Source: Chryseobacterium sp. JUb7 (lineage in GTDB: Bacteria > Bacteroidota > Bacteroidia > Flavobacteriales > Weeksellaceae). From it: a stretch of DNA of 64,000 nucleotides. Location of the stretch: assembly GCF_024806495.1 (NCBI RefSeq), contig NZ_JANUFF010000005.1:186001-250000 (forward strand). The letters are read 5' to 3'. The translations under genes and the position numbers were made by a program. Position 1 is the first letter of the stretch, and each line of letters begins with the position of its first letter. Positions 46,567 through 56,846 of this stretch are shown one piece after another. Below the pieces are notes generated by a model that did not search any database, was not told the origin of the DNA, and was given only the letters and a program-made list of their open reading frames with translations.

Positions 46567-49272
46567 ATGAAAAAGTATATTCTTTCATTAGCCGTAGTCT
46601 CTCTTTTTTATACAAAATCCGATGCCTGCGCATGGTCTGATCCGGATTATGAATACTTTAATCTCTTTACCCAAAGTATTATTAAAGATAAATCTTATCT
46701 CCCTTTTTTACACAGCTACTCTACCCGGTTCTACACTGATTATAAAACCTCTCAAATTCCTGATGAGAATATAGAATCGTGGAAAAAATATTTCAATAAT
46801 CAACTGAGCTATTCCGAGATTGATTACCTGGTGTATAAAATGAGCATGAATGACCTCAATGATTTAAAGAAAGGAACATCCATCAATCAGTTATTCCAAA
46901 AACTCGGTGCAGGGTCTTATCAAAAATACCATGAAGGAATCGATTATCTGATTGAAGCCAAATACCTGGAGCCTTTTATGAGAATTAATTTCGTGGAGAA
47001 TGAGAATTCATTTTACTATGGAGGCAACCAAACCGATAAAAATGCCACCCAGCTTGATTATAACAAAACAATTGCTGCATTAACCTCTTTATACAATGCA
47101 GCACAAAATCCGGAAATCAAGCAGCGATATGGGTACCAACTTGTTCGTTTCAATCATTATACCCGAAATTATGACGCCGCTACCCAGGCTTTCAAAACCT
47201 ATATTGAACCAATAAAACTGAGAAGCAGTGTTTATTATATGGCTTTAGACCAGCTTGCCGGAGCACAAAGAGGCCTGCAAATGAATAATGATGCCAACTG
47301 GAATTTTTTCCAGGTTTTTATGAACAGTAAAAGCCGTAAAGAATCGGCTTTTGTATCGATGAAACTCTCTGATACTGCTTCATTTAATAATATTATGAAG
47401 CGGGCAGGCACGAATGAAGAAAAGAATATGGCTTATTTTCTTTTAGGTTATGAAGACTTCAACAACCCGATTCCTATTATGGAAAAAATGTATGCCATCA
47501 ATCCGGACTCGGAGATGTTGAAAGTAATGGCTGTGCGAAGCATCAATGAGCTGGAAAGAAGTTATCTCCCGATCTATTATTATAATTCCAATGAAACAGG
47601 CAGATATGCCGGATATAAAACTACATCCGCAAAGAAATCAGAAAACACAAAGTCTGAAGTAACAGAGGTAAAACAGGAAAAACTTTCTTTCTGGCAGAAA
47701 ATTGTACGATTCTTTAAAAAGCTTTTCGGAATAAAATCTGATCCTAAAACCGATGACAGTAAATCTGATCAAAGTGATGATGAACTGCTTAACAATCCGG
47801 ACAGAATTCCTTTTTATACTAAAAATAATTATTGGTATGATGAAAAAACAAAGGATTATCTGGACGACTTAGAGAAATTCACAGAAAAGACCAAAGAAAA
47901 ATCAAAAGATGAATACTGGCAAATTGCAGACGCCTATTTAAAATTCCTTAAAAAAGATTATAAAGCAAGCACCGAAATTTTAAATGATATTAAAACCAGT
48001 AATCCTGAATATCTGGAAGAAATTAAAAGAATGAAAGTTCTTAATGATATTGTATCTCAACCAAAGATCGATGCAGCATATGAAGATCATCTGATGAAAG
48101 ATTACCCCGAATATTTTGTAGAAAAAGAGGTTAAAAAAGACACCACGACAACGGATGAATATGATTACTACGGAACGGTTCCTTCAACAGCAGATTTCCT
48201 GAAAGATGTAATGGCCAACCGCTATTTCTTACAGGGTGAAGATGGAAAATCATTTTTAATGAACAATAAACTTTCTGATCTGCAGTACAATCCGAATTCA
48301 AGCCTGGTAAAAAGTGTTGAAGAATTCTACAGAAAACCCAACAAAACTCAGTTTGAGCAACAGATCATTGCCAAGAACATGGATGATGTGGGAAATATCG
48401 AAGGATTTTTTGCGCTGATTTACGGCGACCGGGCTATGAGGCTTGCTGATTTTGAGAAAGCAAAATCTTATTATCAGAAAGCAAAAGACTTCAGTGGAAT
48501 TCCAAGGTCAGAATGGAATACTGATGCGAAGAAAGTCATGCCTGTTCAATACAAAACTACTCAATATAACGGATATGCAAATGTTTCCGATCTTGTGTTT
48601 GGTCACAATGTATGGGAAAGCTATCAAAGTGATGAACAAACGAGCATGGCGAAAGAAGATTATTCACAATTTCCATTCATCAAACCATCAATGGATAAAC
48701 TGGAATTGGCAGATGCTCTTATTCAATTGAAGAAACTGGGTACAGGAAAAGATGAGAAAGCAGCCAAAGCCAATCAGCTGATCGGAAACCTTTTATATAA
48801 TACTTCAATTTTAGGATACTACAGACAGCTGTTTGTCATGGATATTGATAATTCCAATGGAGGAAAATATGATTTTTGGAATACAGACCGAAAAAATCCG
48901 TATCAGTATTATTATAAAAACTTCCTCGATACCTCTTATATCGAACCAGATAATTTTGATCTTGCGCTAAATTATTATAAAAAAGCTTTGGATGTCTCTA
49001 CAAACAAAGAACAAAAAGCAAGAATACTGTTCCAGATGGCAAGTGCCGAACAAGGAAAGTATTATCAGTATGAAGCCAAAAATCCAGTCAAAATTGATTA
49101 TTCAGATCCTAAATACTCCGAGAAAACAGATGCTCATCAAAAAGAAATGGACAATCGGAAAAATCAAAAGTTCAGAACCTATTTTGCATTATTAAAAACT
49201 CAGTATTCCGATACGGAAACAGCAAAGAACTTAATGGGAAGCTGCTCTTATTTTGATTACTTTATGAAGTAA
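46567..49272 (+). CDS. Large exported protein with helical (TPR-like) repeats
   Basis: A 901-residue protein. The signal peptide ends near TKSDA, leaving an N-terminus CAWSDPDYEYFNLF. Most of the mature chain is helical with tetratricopeptide-like segments (TIAALTSLYNAAQNPEIKQR; DFEKAKSYYQKAKDFS; ALNYYKKALDVSTNKEQKAR). A middle linker (about 355-410) is Lys/Ser/Asp-rich and contains an amphipathic FWQKIVRFFKKLFGI segment. It looks like a periplasmic or surface scaffold. Function unknown; a terminator follows. Confidence 0.75.
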   Translation: MKKYILSLAVVSLFYTKSDACAWSDPDYEYFNLFTQSIIKDKSYLPFLHSYSTRFYTDYKTSQIPDENIESWKKYFNNQLSYSEIDYLVYKMSMNDLNDLKKGTSINQLFQKLGAGSYQKYHEGIDYLIEAKYLEPFMRINFVENENSFYYGGNQTDKNATQLDYNKTIAALTSLYNAAQNPEIKQRYGYQLVRFNHYTRNYDAATQAFKTYIEPIKLRSSVYYMALDQLAGAQRGLQMNNDANWNFFQVFMNSKSRKESAFVSMKLSDTASFNNIMKRAGTNEEKNMAYFLLGYEDFNNPIPIMEKMYAINPDSEMLKVMAVRSINELERSYLPIYYYNSNETGRYAGYKTTSAKKSENTKSEVTEVKQEKLSFWQKIVRFFKKLFGIKSDPKTDDSKSDQSDDELLNNPDRIPFYTKNNYWYDEKTKDYLDDLEKFTEKTKEKSKDEYWQIADAYLKFLKKDYKASTEILNDIKTSNPEYLEEIKRMKVLNDIVSQPKIDAAYEDHLMKDYPEYFVEKEVKKDTTTTDEYDYYGTVPSTADFLKDVMANRYFLQGEDGKSFLMNNKLSDLQYNPNSSLVKSVEEFYRKPNKTQFEQQIIAKNMDDVGNIEGFFALIYGDRAMRLADFEKAKSYYQKAKDFSGIPRSEWNTDAKKVMPVQYKTTQYNGYANVSDLVFGHNVWESYQSDEQTSMAKEDYSQFPFIKPSMDKLELADALIQLKKLGTGKDEKAAKANQLIGNLLYNTSILGYYRQLFVMDIDNSNGGKYDFWNTDRKNPYQYYYKNFLDTSYIEPDNFDLALNYYKKALDVSTNKEQKARILFQMASAEQGKYYQYEAKNPVKIDYSDPKYSEKTDAHQKEMDNRKNQKFRTYFALLKTQYSDTETAKNLMGSCSYFDYFMK

Positions 49273-49290
49273 TTTGAGCTTAAATGATAG

Positions 49291-49328
49291 AATCCGTCTC
49301 AGCGCTTTGCTGAGGCGGATTTTTTATA
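49291..49328 (+). terminator. Terminator of the 45132-49272 operon
   Basis: A 13-bp stem (AATCCGTCTCAGC with GCTGAGGCGGATT, one G-T pair) and 5-base loop, then TTTTTATAAT. Confidence 0.9.
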
Positions 49329-49550
49329 ATAGGACCTTGTAGATTGCACAGTTTTTTAATCTAAGGCACGAACAGGGATTATCTATTCACTGATTCTTTT
49401 GATAAAAAGAACTGGAGAAAGAATTAAGGATTTGAAACAACTTGAAGAGAGTAATACACAAACACTTTGTGATTAATAGATATCTTATTCAGGATTGCAA
49501 AGCTAGAAAACGTATTTGTAAAAATATTGTAGTACTATAAAAACACAAAA

Positions 49551-49570
49551 CCCAACGCGATTGCGGTGGG
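49551..49570 (-). terminator. Terminator of the RHS toxin operon
   Basis: Arms CCCAACGC and GCGGTGGG (one mismatch), loop of 4. On the minus strand it is followed by TTTTGTGTTTTT. It lies about 65 bases past the stop of the small downstream gene. Confidence 0.7.
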
Positions 49571-49634
49571 CTATTTTTTATCTGCTCATGGATTATAAAT
49601 CCGCGAGATCGGAGATTTCAAGCAAACTTCACAT

Positions 49635-50117
49635 CTAGTCTGTTTCAATTAATTTAAAGTCCTTATCAAAAAGATAACTCTTGCTATTTGAATCAATAAT
49701 TAATCCTTGAACTATTTGGGGTTTGTTTAATTTAAAATTGGTATTAGATTTTAATTTGCATATTTTTTTTAAAAGAATTTCTTTCATTTTATCATTATTT
49801 GCTGATAATACCATGCTAAAATCTTTATATTTTTTATAAATGTCAGTCTCATTTAATAAACCTCCGTATTGATATGTAATACTTGTTATTCCTAACCGGA
49901 AATTATAAAATTCACATTCATTACCACTACACTCCTTTAAATCTAAAAGAATTACGTTATTCTTAGGGTTAAAATTTATTTTTTTTTCTTTAGATTCATT
50001 AATAAATTCATCAATATAAGTGTTAAGCGTAATTTCTTTTGTATGCTGAGATTTAAAAAGTACTGCAAAAAATAAAAAGATACAGTATTTTATTTTATTT
50101 TGAAAAAGAAGCTCCAT
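49635..50117 (-). CDS. Candidate immunity protein of the RHS toxin
   Basis: About 160 residues from ATG at 50117 (an ATG at 50126 is three codons upstream; both overlap the RHS end by 23 to 32 bases). The N-terminus has a hydrophobic signal-like segment ([14 protein letters not shown]), so it may be secreted or membrane-tethered. The rest is a small alpha/beta protein with [21 protein letters not shown]. No known family. A short gene overlapping the 3-prime end of an RHS gene is the classical place of an immunity gene; that is the basis of the call. Confidence 0.55.
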   Translation of the reverse strand: MELLFQNKIKYCIFLFFAVLFKSQHTKEITLNTYIDEFINESKEKKINFNPKNNVILLDLKECSGNECEFYNFRLGITSITYQYGGLLNETDIYKKYKDFSMVLSANNDKMKEILLKKICKLKSNTNFKLNKPQIVQGLIIDSNSKSYLFDKDFKLIETD

Positions 50118-53100
50118 TGCTGTCATAATCTACATATTTATATTGTTTTGAATACATTCTAAATTTTATATCTTTATATTCTGGTTTTAAAGTGTTATAA
50201 TAATCACAACCTCCAGATGCTCTACAATTAAAATCATTAATCATAAACTGGTTTTTCACTTTAGAATAAAAATATCCACTAGGAGCAACATCTCCTAACC
50301 CAGGATGATTATGATCTTGAGCAAATAACTTACTTGGAAAAAAATGATCTCCATTTACTGAAAAATTACTCATACCAAAATCTTTTGGATCAACAGCTGA
50401 AGCAGCAGGCAAATGTAATGTAGATATTACAGAAAAAATATTATTTTTTTGAGATAAATAAGATCCATTTGATGATTCTACATCTGTATTATTATAAAAA
50501 TAATTTGCTACCTCTAAAGCTTTTTCAGTGTTATTATAAAACCTTAATGTTGTCATTTTATTTGAAGTATTTCCTTCCGAATCTTTTACAGTTTTTTTTA
50601 ATGGAACTTCTTCTTTAATTTTTTCAATATCTCCTTGTTTACCGACATCAATACCTCCATCATTATCTTTTTTCAAATTACCATTACTGTCAAAATTTTT
50701 AGACGCATAAATCACATCTCTTTCAGAAGAAGCTTTCCAAATTAAATTTCCTTTTTTATTTAGCTCATAAATATCTGTTCCTTGCCTTCCATCCGGATCA
50801 ATAAATCTAATGGGATTATTAAATGCATAATTATAAGGTGACCATCTTCTCATCTTCTCCGCCAACGGATCCACGACACCCCATCTACCCAAATCAGGCA
50901 TATAAAATCTTGCCCCATAATCGTACATGCCCGTCTCCTGCAATTCCTTACCATTATACTTATAATTATAATCAGGATTTCCACTTAAGACATTATATCC
51001 CTGATGTTTTAATCCAAAAGGATAGTAATTACTTTCTTCAATAATATCAACTCCACTAGCTGTATCACTGCTACTTTTAGTATAACTCAGTCTTACGTTT
51101 CCTAAATGATCTGTATAATTGTAAATATACTTATTATTTTCAAAATTAAAATAACCTTCGGAGGTTGGAATAAACTTCAGGGTTGGAGAAGGAGCTGCAC
51201 AACCGATACAGCCTATTCCCTGGCCCTCAAGTATATACTGGAAACCATCAAGATAATCTGTGGCAGACTCGCTATAGTTGATATTTCCCTGATCATCCCG
51301 TTTATAATAACTGTATATTTTTTTCAGTTTTGTTCCATCAGCCCTATAAAGATAAGATGTTCTGTTACCAAAAGGACTTTGCATATTATTTACCGTCACC
51401 AGATCAGGTAAGCTCAGAAAATTATATTTGATTTCATTTATTCCTTTGTCTAAATGCTTGATCATATTCCCATTATCATCGTAGGTAATGGTATTTCCAC
51501 CTCCGGGATATCCTGAAGGATTCATGGTGGCATCGGTAACTGAAGTCAGTCTGTTTCCTGAGTAGTTATAAGTTAAAATATCAATTCCCTCATAGCCTCC
51601 GGATGGGTTTTTAGTATTTCTCCATAAATTGGTGATATTCCCATTAAGATCATAAGCGGCTTCTTCATTATAAAAATTACTATAAGGTATCGAGGTCATA
51701 GGTTCACGGTAATGAGCCATAGTTAATCTGTTTAAACTATCATAATTATAATCATACCTTCTCAAAACTCCGTCATTGGAAGTTTTCCAGTCAATTTCAA
51801 GAATATTCCCGTTATATCTGCCTCCCATAATAGAAGTACTGGTTGGGTTCTGATATTTCATTTCATACCCGAATAAATGATTTCCTAAGTTCGCCGGATC
51901 ATTGATCTTAGTCATCCAACCCCGGATGTTGTATGCATAATCAATACTTTGAAGATTATTTCCTACTTTTTTATTGGTCAGCTGAGAGAGCTCATTATAA
52001 TTATTTTCAGCCAATAATTCCCCCGGATTATTACCTACATAATGCCAGTGTTTTTTAACTCTGTTTTGATGATCGTATTCAAACACTTCTGTAATGCCTG
52101 TTTCGGTATCACCTGCCAGTCTTTTATGATAGGTATTGGTCTGAAGGACGGTGCCCGCAAAATCAAGTTTATTATTAACAACGGTATATCCTCCCAAATG
52201 ATTCTCACTTCTTGAACCAAAACTTCTTCCTTTGGTATCATACCAAGTATAAGTTTTGGTCCAGTTATCATCTTCAATATTCTTGACATAGCTTGCCACT
52301 GGCAAACCTTTCGTTGACACGGCATTTGAATGATTATCAGTCAATAACTCCTGTGAGAATACATTGGTTACTGCAGGTGAGCCCGCAGGATAAGTATCAT
52401 AGTACGTAACTGAGAGTGCTGTATCAAAATACGGGAAGCTGTCATTGGAATAATAGATCTGCATTCCGTTTTTTGTAAATCCGGCAGCGTTTCTATACTC
52501 TGTAAGAATAAGATTATTACCAATCGCAGTCTGCATATCGTTTCTGTCCGTTCCCGAAACACGTCCTGTGATGATTGGTCTTCCCAATTGGTCATATTTG
52601 GTAAAAAGCCATTTGCTTTGCGCTCTTAAATTAGCATCTTGGGTAAAGATCAAACGATCCGCTTTGTCATACACCATATGCTCCCAACCTTTGCCTGGAA
52701 TTTTCTTTTCAACGAGTCTACCTCTTCCGTCATATCGGTATTCATAAGCAAGAGCCTGTTGATCACTCAAATCCCATGTCTGTTTTTTAGATAGTAAAGG
52801 GGGAATTACCCATGCCAGCTGATTATACTCATTGTATACATAATAAGTATCAACATTTTCTGTGCCGTTGATTTTTCTGACTAATACAACCTGTCCCTGA
52901 CCGTTTTTAAACTCAATGGTTTTGTTTCCATCTTCATCGGTTACGGTGTTTTTGTATAGTTGATTGGCTCCGTAATTCCCTCCATAATTAATGGTAGATT
53001 TAGTTGCATTGTTTTCCCATGTTGTTGTGGTGGTATACTTAATAACCTCACCTGTAATATTGGCATCATAATCATATTTTACGGGTTTATTACTCCAATC

Positions 53101-53520
53101 CGTTCCCACCTGAATTTGCTGCTGAACTCTGTCTAACGGGGAGTTTGCCAGTACTTTTTCTGCATAGATCTTTTCTGATCCATACGATGCAGAAGCATTT
53201 GCCAATGGAGTTGGAGCAATAGCTCCGTTTAATGTTTGAGATTGCGGAACAGGAAGGTAGTCTTTGGTCTGTCTTCCGAATGCATCATATTCGATATGGC
53301 TTACTACATCTTTTCCTAAGGGTGATGCTTTGACATTCACCACCTGTTTCGCTCGCCCTAAACCATCAAAATACTGGACCACCTCCGAGGTTTTAGTTGC
53401 CGTAGATCCGTTGTAATCTAAATACGTTTTACTATAAACATAGTTTTCTGTCGTAGAAAGCTGACCATACATTATATTGGATAGAAGTATTGCGCCTATT
53501 GGGATTAATATTTTTTTCAT
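50095..53520 (-). CDS. RHS-repeat protein with JAB-like C-terminal toxin candidate
   Basis: A 1141-residue polymorphic toxin-like protein with a signal peptide. The N-terminus ([35 protein letters not shown]) matches the DUF6443 start of Flavobacteriales RHS proteins. YD repeats follow ([21 protein letters not shown]). The RHS core ends near residue 911 with [20 protein letters not shown] and [10 protein letters not shown]. The variable tail (about 912-1141) contains VNGDHFFP, then [15 protein letters not shown] (HxHP at 1070-1073), a partial JAMM/JAB metal-binding motif like that of JAB-type RHS toxins. The downstream Asp normally found after the Ser is not clearly placed, so activity is uncertain. 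Six bases after the 1104-residue YD protein. Confidence 0.75.
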   Translation of the reverse strand: MKKILIPIGAILLSNIMYGQLSTTENYVYSKTYLDYNGSTATKTSEVVQYFDGLGRAKQVVNVKASPLGKDVVSHIEYDAFGRQTKDYLPVPQSQTLNGAIAPTPLANASASYGSEKIYAEKVLANSPLDRVQQQIQVGTDWSNKPVKYDYDANITGEVIKYTTTTTWENNATKSTINYGGNYGANQLYKNTVTDEDGNKTIEFKNGQGQVVLVRKINGTENVDTYYVYNEYNQLAWVIPPLLSKKQTWDLSDQQALAYEYRYDGRGRLVEKKIPGKGWEHMVYDKADRLIFTQDANLRAQSKWLFTKYDQLGRPIITGRVSGTDRNDMQTAIGNNLILTEYRNAAGFTKNGMQIYYSNDSFPYFDTALSVTYYDTYPAGSPAVTNVFSQELLTDNHSNAVSTKGLPVASYVKNIEDDNWTKTYTWYDTKGRSFGSRSENHLGGYTVVNNKLDFAGTVLQTNTYHKRLAGDTETGITEVFEYDHQNRVKKHWHYVGNNPGELLAENNYNELSQLTNKKVGNNLQSIDYAYNIRGWMTKINDPANLGNHLFGYEMKYQNPTSTSIMGGRYNGNILEIDWKTSNDGVLRRYDYNYDSLNRLTMAHYREPMTSIPYSNFYNEEAAYDLNGNITNLWRNTKNPSGGYEGIDILTYNYSGNRLTSVTDATMNPSGYPGGGNTITYDDNGNMIKHLDKGINEIKYNFLSLPDLVTVNNMQSPFGNRTSYLYRADGTKLKKIYSYYKRDDQGNINYSESATDYLDGFQYILEGQGIGCIGCAAPSPTLKFIPTSEGYFNFENNKYIYNYTDHLGNVRLSYTKSSSDTASGVDIIEESNYYPFGLKHQGYNVLSGNPDYNYKYNGKELQETGMYDYGARFYMPDLGRWGVVDPLAEKMRRWSPYNYAFNNPIRFIDPDGRQGTDIYELNKKGNLIWKASSERDVIYASKNFDSNGNLKKDNDGGIDVGKQGDIEKIKEEVPLKKTVKDSEGNTSNKMTTLRFYNNTEKALEVANYFYNNTDVESSNGSYLSQKNNIFSVISTLHLPAASAVDPKDFGMSNFSVNGDHFFPSKLFAQDHNHPGLGDVAPSGYFYSKVKNQFMINDFNCRASGGCDYYNTLKPEYKDIKFRMYSKQYKYVDYDSNGASFSK

Positions 53521-53526
53521 CGGGTC

Positions 53527-56500
53527 TTAGTTTTTATAATTGTACTTGAATTCTTTTAATAATTTCCCTGTTTGGTTACCTTCTCTAATTTCCATTAACC
53601 TGTTGGCTGTATCATACAAGTAAACTTCACGGATTCCTGATGGTGGAGTAATACTTCGCACTCCAATCAAAGGATCGTAAGTATAGGTTGTTATCTGATA
53701 ATTTGATAAACTGTTTCTGAATGTTTTTAAGGCATCTAAAAAGGTTGTCTCATCGTTGTTTCTTCCCGCCAAAGCATCCGTATCGGACGCAGTAATAATT
53801 GCAGAGGCTAAACTTTGTACCTGAGTGTAGGTGGCTCCTTCGATCTTGGCAATGGGCTGAGTCTGATTGTATCCCCAAATAATAGCTACTGGAACACCAT
53901 CTTTTGTGGTATATTGTTGTAAGTTACCTTTGGAATCATACAAGTCATAGGTTACTTCTGTGGTTGCAGAAGTTGGATTTTGTAAATCATATGACTTTAC
54001 AGATAGCGGTAATACTAAACCAGATGATTTTGTATTGGCTTCCGATTGGTTTAAAGGATAAATGGTCTCTGATTTTCCTAATGTTTTTGTAACACCTCCA
54101 ATGGTTTGGGTTGTGGTGGTTTCTAATGGAACGCCTATCATGTTTTTATCAATCATAAGCAGGTTGCCTTTCTCATGAGCATATTGGTATGAAGCTTCCT
54201 TAATTATACCTTCTGGTGAAGTGCTTTTTTGTTTGCTTAATTGATAATGAGATGGATTATTGTAATCATTATTAACTTTAAATTCAATTATTTGTCCATT
54301 AATAGTTTCTTTTGTAATAGATTCAATTAATTTTGAAAAGCCATAATAGTTCTGATAAAAAGTATAAGATATATTTGGAATCGGACCATCATGTGGATTG
54401 TAAATATATCCATTATTTAAAGCGAAATTCTGTTTAAATATAAATGATATTATTGAATTCTGAACAAAGTTATATTTGTGCTGTGTTTCTTGAAAAATCC
54501 TGAAATCATTATTATTAAAACTATATTGTTTCTCATTTTGCAACAAACCTCTCTTAACCTGACCGCTATTACTATGCGGAGCATCTAATACTGGAGGGTC
54601 ATATAAATAAGAATCTGTATCGCCTTCATATGTGTAGTTTCTTTCAATAGCTTTATGTCCATCTACCAATTCTGTAATGTTATTATAAAATATTTTATTA
54701 GTTCTATCATTAAAATCACCAATAATATTGTCTTTATAAAATCGATATGTAGGAATTGAAGTAACAGAAATTGCTTCTCCTTGACTGGATGGATTACATT
54801 CTAATAAACAATTTCTTTTTGTCATTAAATATTCAAATAGCTTAGGTGTGGTTGAATTGGTAATACTTGTTTTCTGTGATAATCTGTTTTCTAATTTATT
54901 ATAGTAGAATAAACGTGTATAAGAACCGTTTTCAGTATTGTTTTCTTCTATTTTTTTTACTCTGCTTCCTCCATAATGTTTTAATAAATCAACTGTTTCT
55001 GTTCGAGAATTGTAATATACAGAAGCTGCTCCATCTATTCTTCCAAGATAAGAAGTTACTGAATATTTTACTTCATACTGGTGACCAGATATAGTACTAA
55101 CAGGGCAAGTAAGCTCAGTAGGAATAGCTGTTAAACATAAATCTTTATTTGCTACAATACTTTGAGAGTATTTTGAGTTTTTACTTCTAACAACTGTACC
55201 TGTAGCTAAATCTGTAATTTGTATTCCATGTATCTCATGAAGATTATCTGGTTCACCACAATTAGAGTAATCAGTTGAAGCATACGCTGAATAGCTGATT
55301 GGTGAGCCATTAGATGTAAATGTAAATGACTTGCTGACTGTCTTTGCTCCTACACAATTTCTTGTTGCCTCTAATCCTACACTTTCAACTTCTTCCACTT
55401 GTGTTGGAGTTATAGAACTATTTGATTCATAGGTTATTTCAGAATACCCTCCAGTAGGATAATAGATTCTTTTTAAATTTCCATAATAAGTTCTAGTTGG
55501 TTCTACTTCTTTATTTGCAGAAGCATATCCATTAGTTTTATTTAAAATAATATTGGGTACTTTGCCAGATATATCAGCAAAAGGAGTTTGATTACTTTTA
55601 CCATTGGAGTAACCATAGAAATCTGTTGCTAAACTAAATCTTGCAGGAATACTTTCTTTTGAATAATATTCAAATTTATATTTTTGATTAGAAACAATAT
55701 CATTTATATTATTTAAAAAATGACGGTTAACCGTACTTTGTTCATTAAATGGTAATTCATAATACGTTACTGCTGCACCAGCATTTACATCATCATAGCT
55801 TAATTGAAAATTCTTTACGATTTGATTATTTTTCTTTGAAAGAATAGAAATTGAGGTAAGAAGTTTTCCATCACCATTTATATAATCTTTTCTCTCTTTG
55901 TTATAATCAAAATTAATTTTAACAATATCATCATCAATACTCAATAATCTAGGTTTTAATGACACTGTTGTGGTTTTATTTTTTGTAATCCCACTATTTT
56001 CATAAGTATTGGGAACACAGCAGCTTTCTGAAACAGTAAAAGATGCTCCCATAGAAGAATAGTAATTTGTTTGCTCTACTGAATAATCGAAATTGATTAC
56101 TTGATTTCTATTGGTAATAACTTTAGCCAGATACCATCCCGAAGTGTAATATTTATCTGGTCCTTTATAGTTAATTCTTGACCTTTCCATAAACTTTTCT
56201 TCACCTCCAAAAAAATATTTATTTCCTTGATTATCAATGAGAGTAAATTCTAAATTTTTCCCATATTGTGTAACAATTGTTGTTTTATCACTAATTAAAA
56301 GCTTTGACCCATCTCCTCCGTTATAGTGAACGTTTAAATTTTTATCTATATAAAATTGAGCCGAGAGTCCATTAGAAAGTGAAAAGCTAAACCAATCATA
56401 CTCTGTATCTATTGAGTTATCAGGCTGAGCAGCAGTTTTAATAGTGTTAGCATCGTTATTAACATCTATTGTATTAGGAAACCAAACAGATGAGGATGTT

Positions 56501-56841
56501 TCGTCTTGTTCGTCTCTTACAATTCTTGAAATTGCACCTCCTGCAACTAATTGCCAGGACATGCCTAAATTACCTCCAATATCATCCACTTTAACTCCAC
56601 TATTATATCCTAAACTTATTGGTATATTAATGCCTGTATTTATGTTATATATTGGAAAATTGTATGTAAATTCTCCCGAAGGAGAATTGTTAAAATCTAA
56701 GCTGTAAGTACTTATTTTATAAGTTTCGGAAGTTGGAGGTTTTATATCTGGTAATGATTTGTCGATATTATTTTGTGCCTTCAGATTACTATTTATGGTA
56801 ATCATGCAAAGTATTGCTATGGGTAAATATTTTTTTCTCAT
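53527..56841 (-). CDS. Large YD/RHS-like repeat protein, companion of the toxin
   Basis: A 1104-residue protein with a signal peptide (MRKKYLPIAILCMITINSNLKA). The N-terminal part (SGEFTYNFPIYNINTGINIP, GGNLGMSWQLVAGGAISRIV) is like the SpvB/RHS-type beta-barrel start. The body has YD-like repeats and the end (GVRSITPPSGIREVYLYDTAN) is an RHS-like stop with no toxin domain. It lies 5 bases after the T9SS gene and 6 bases before the RHS gene, so the three are co-expressed. It may help the RHS shell assemble or cross the envelope; inference only. Confidence 0.75.
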   Translation of the reverse strand: MRKKYLPIAILCMITINSNLKAQNNIDKSLPDIKPPTSETYKISTYSLDFNNSPSGEFTYNFPIYNINTGINIPISLGYNSGVKVDDIGGNLGMSWQLVAGGAISRIVRDEQDETSSSVWFPNTIDVNNDANTIKTAAQPDNSIDTEYDWFSFSLSNGLSAQFYIDKNLNVHYNGGDGSKLLISDKTTIVTQYGKNLEFTLIDNQGNKYFFGGEEKFMERSRINYKGPDKYYTSGWYLAKVITNRNQVINFDYSVEQTNYYSSMGASFTVSESCCVPNTYENSGITKNKTTTVSLKPRLLSIDDDIVKINFDYNKERKDYINGDGKLLTSISILSKKNNQIVKNFQLSYDDVNAGAAVTYYELPFNEQSTVNRHFLNNINDIVSNQKYKFEYYSKESIPARFSLATDFYGYSNGKSNQTPFADISGKVPNIILNKTNGYASANKEVEPTRTYYGNLKRIYYPTGGYSEITYESNSSITPTQVEEVESVGLEATRNCVGAKTVSKSFTFTSNGSPISYSAYASTDYSNCGEPDNLHEIHGIQITDLATGTVVRSKNSKYSQSIVANKDLCLTAIPTELTCPVSTISGHQYEVKYSVTSYLGRIDGAASVYYNSRTETVDLLKHYGGSRVKKIEENNTENGSYTRLFYYNKLENRLSQKTSITNSTTPKLFEYLMTKRNCLLECNPSSQGEAISVTSIPTYRFYKDNIIGDFNDRTNKIFYNNITELVDGHKAIERNYTYEGDTDSYLYDPPVLDAPHSNSGQVKRGLLQNEKQYSFNNNDFRIFQETQHKYNFVQNSIISFIFKQNFALNNGYIYNPHDGPIPNISYTFYQNYYGFSKLIESITKETINGQIIEFKVNNDYNNPSHYQLSKQKSTSPEGIIKEASYQYAHEKGNLLMIDKNMIGVPLETTTTQTIGGVTKTLGKSETIYPLNQSEANTKSSGLVLPLSVKSYDLQNPTSATTEVTYDLYDSKGNLQQYTTKDGVPVAIIWGYNQTQPIAKIEGATYTQVQSLASAIITASDTDALAGRNNDETTFLDALKTFRNSLSNYQITTYTYDPLIGVRSITPPSGIREVYLYDTANRLMEIREGNQTGKLLKEFKYNYKN

Positions 56842-56846
56842 TAGTT

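Larger units (their letters stand above)
49273..49634. other. Intergenic region between convergent genes
   Basis: About 360 bases holding two terminators, one at each end, for the two convergent transcription units. The middle (about 49330-49530) has a 38-codon open stretch without a good start, which may be a gene relic. No clear gene or repeat is seen. Confidence 0.6.

Noticed and set aside
49340..49455. Short open stretch (about 38 codons, containing RTGERIKDLKQLEESN) between two terminators
   Set aside because: It reads like a gene remnant, but there is no start codon at its head, no upstream promoter and no recognised family, so it is not annotated.
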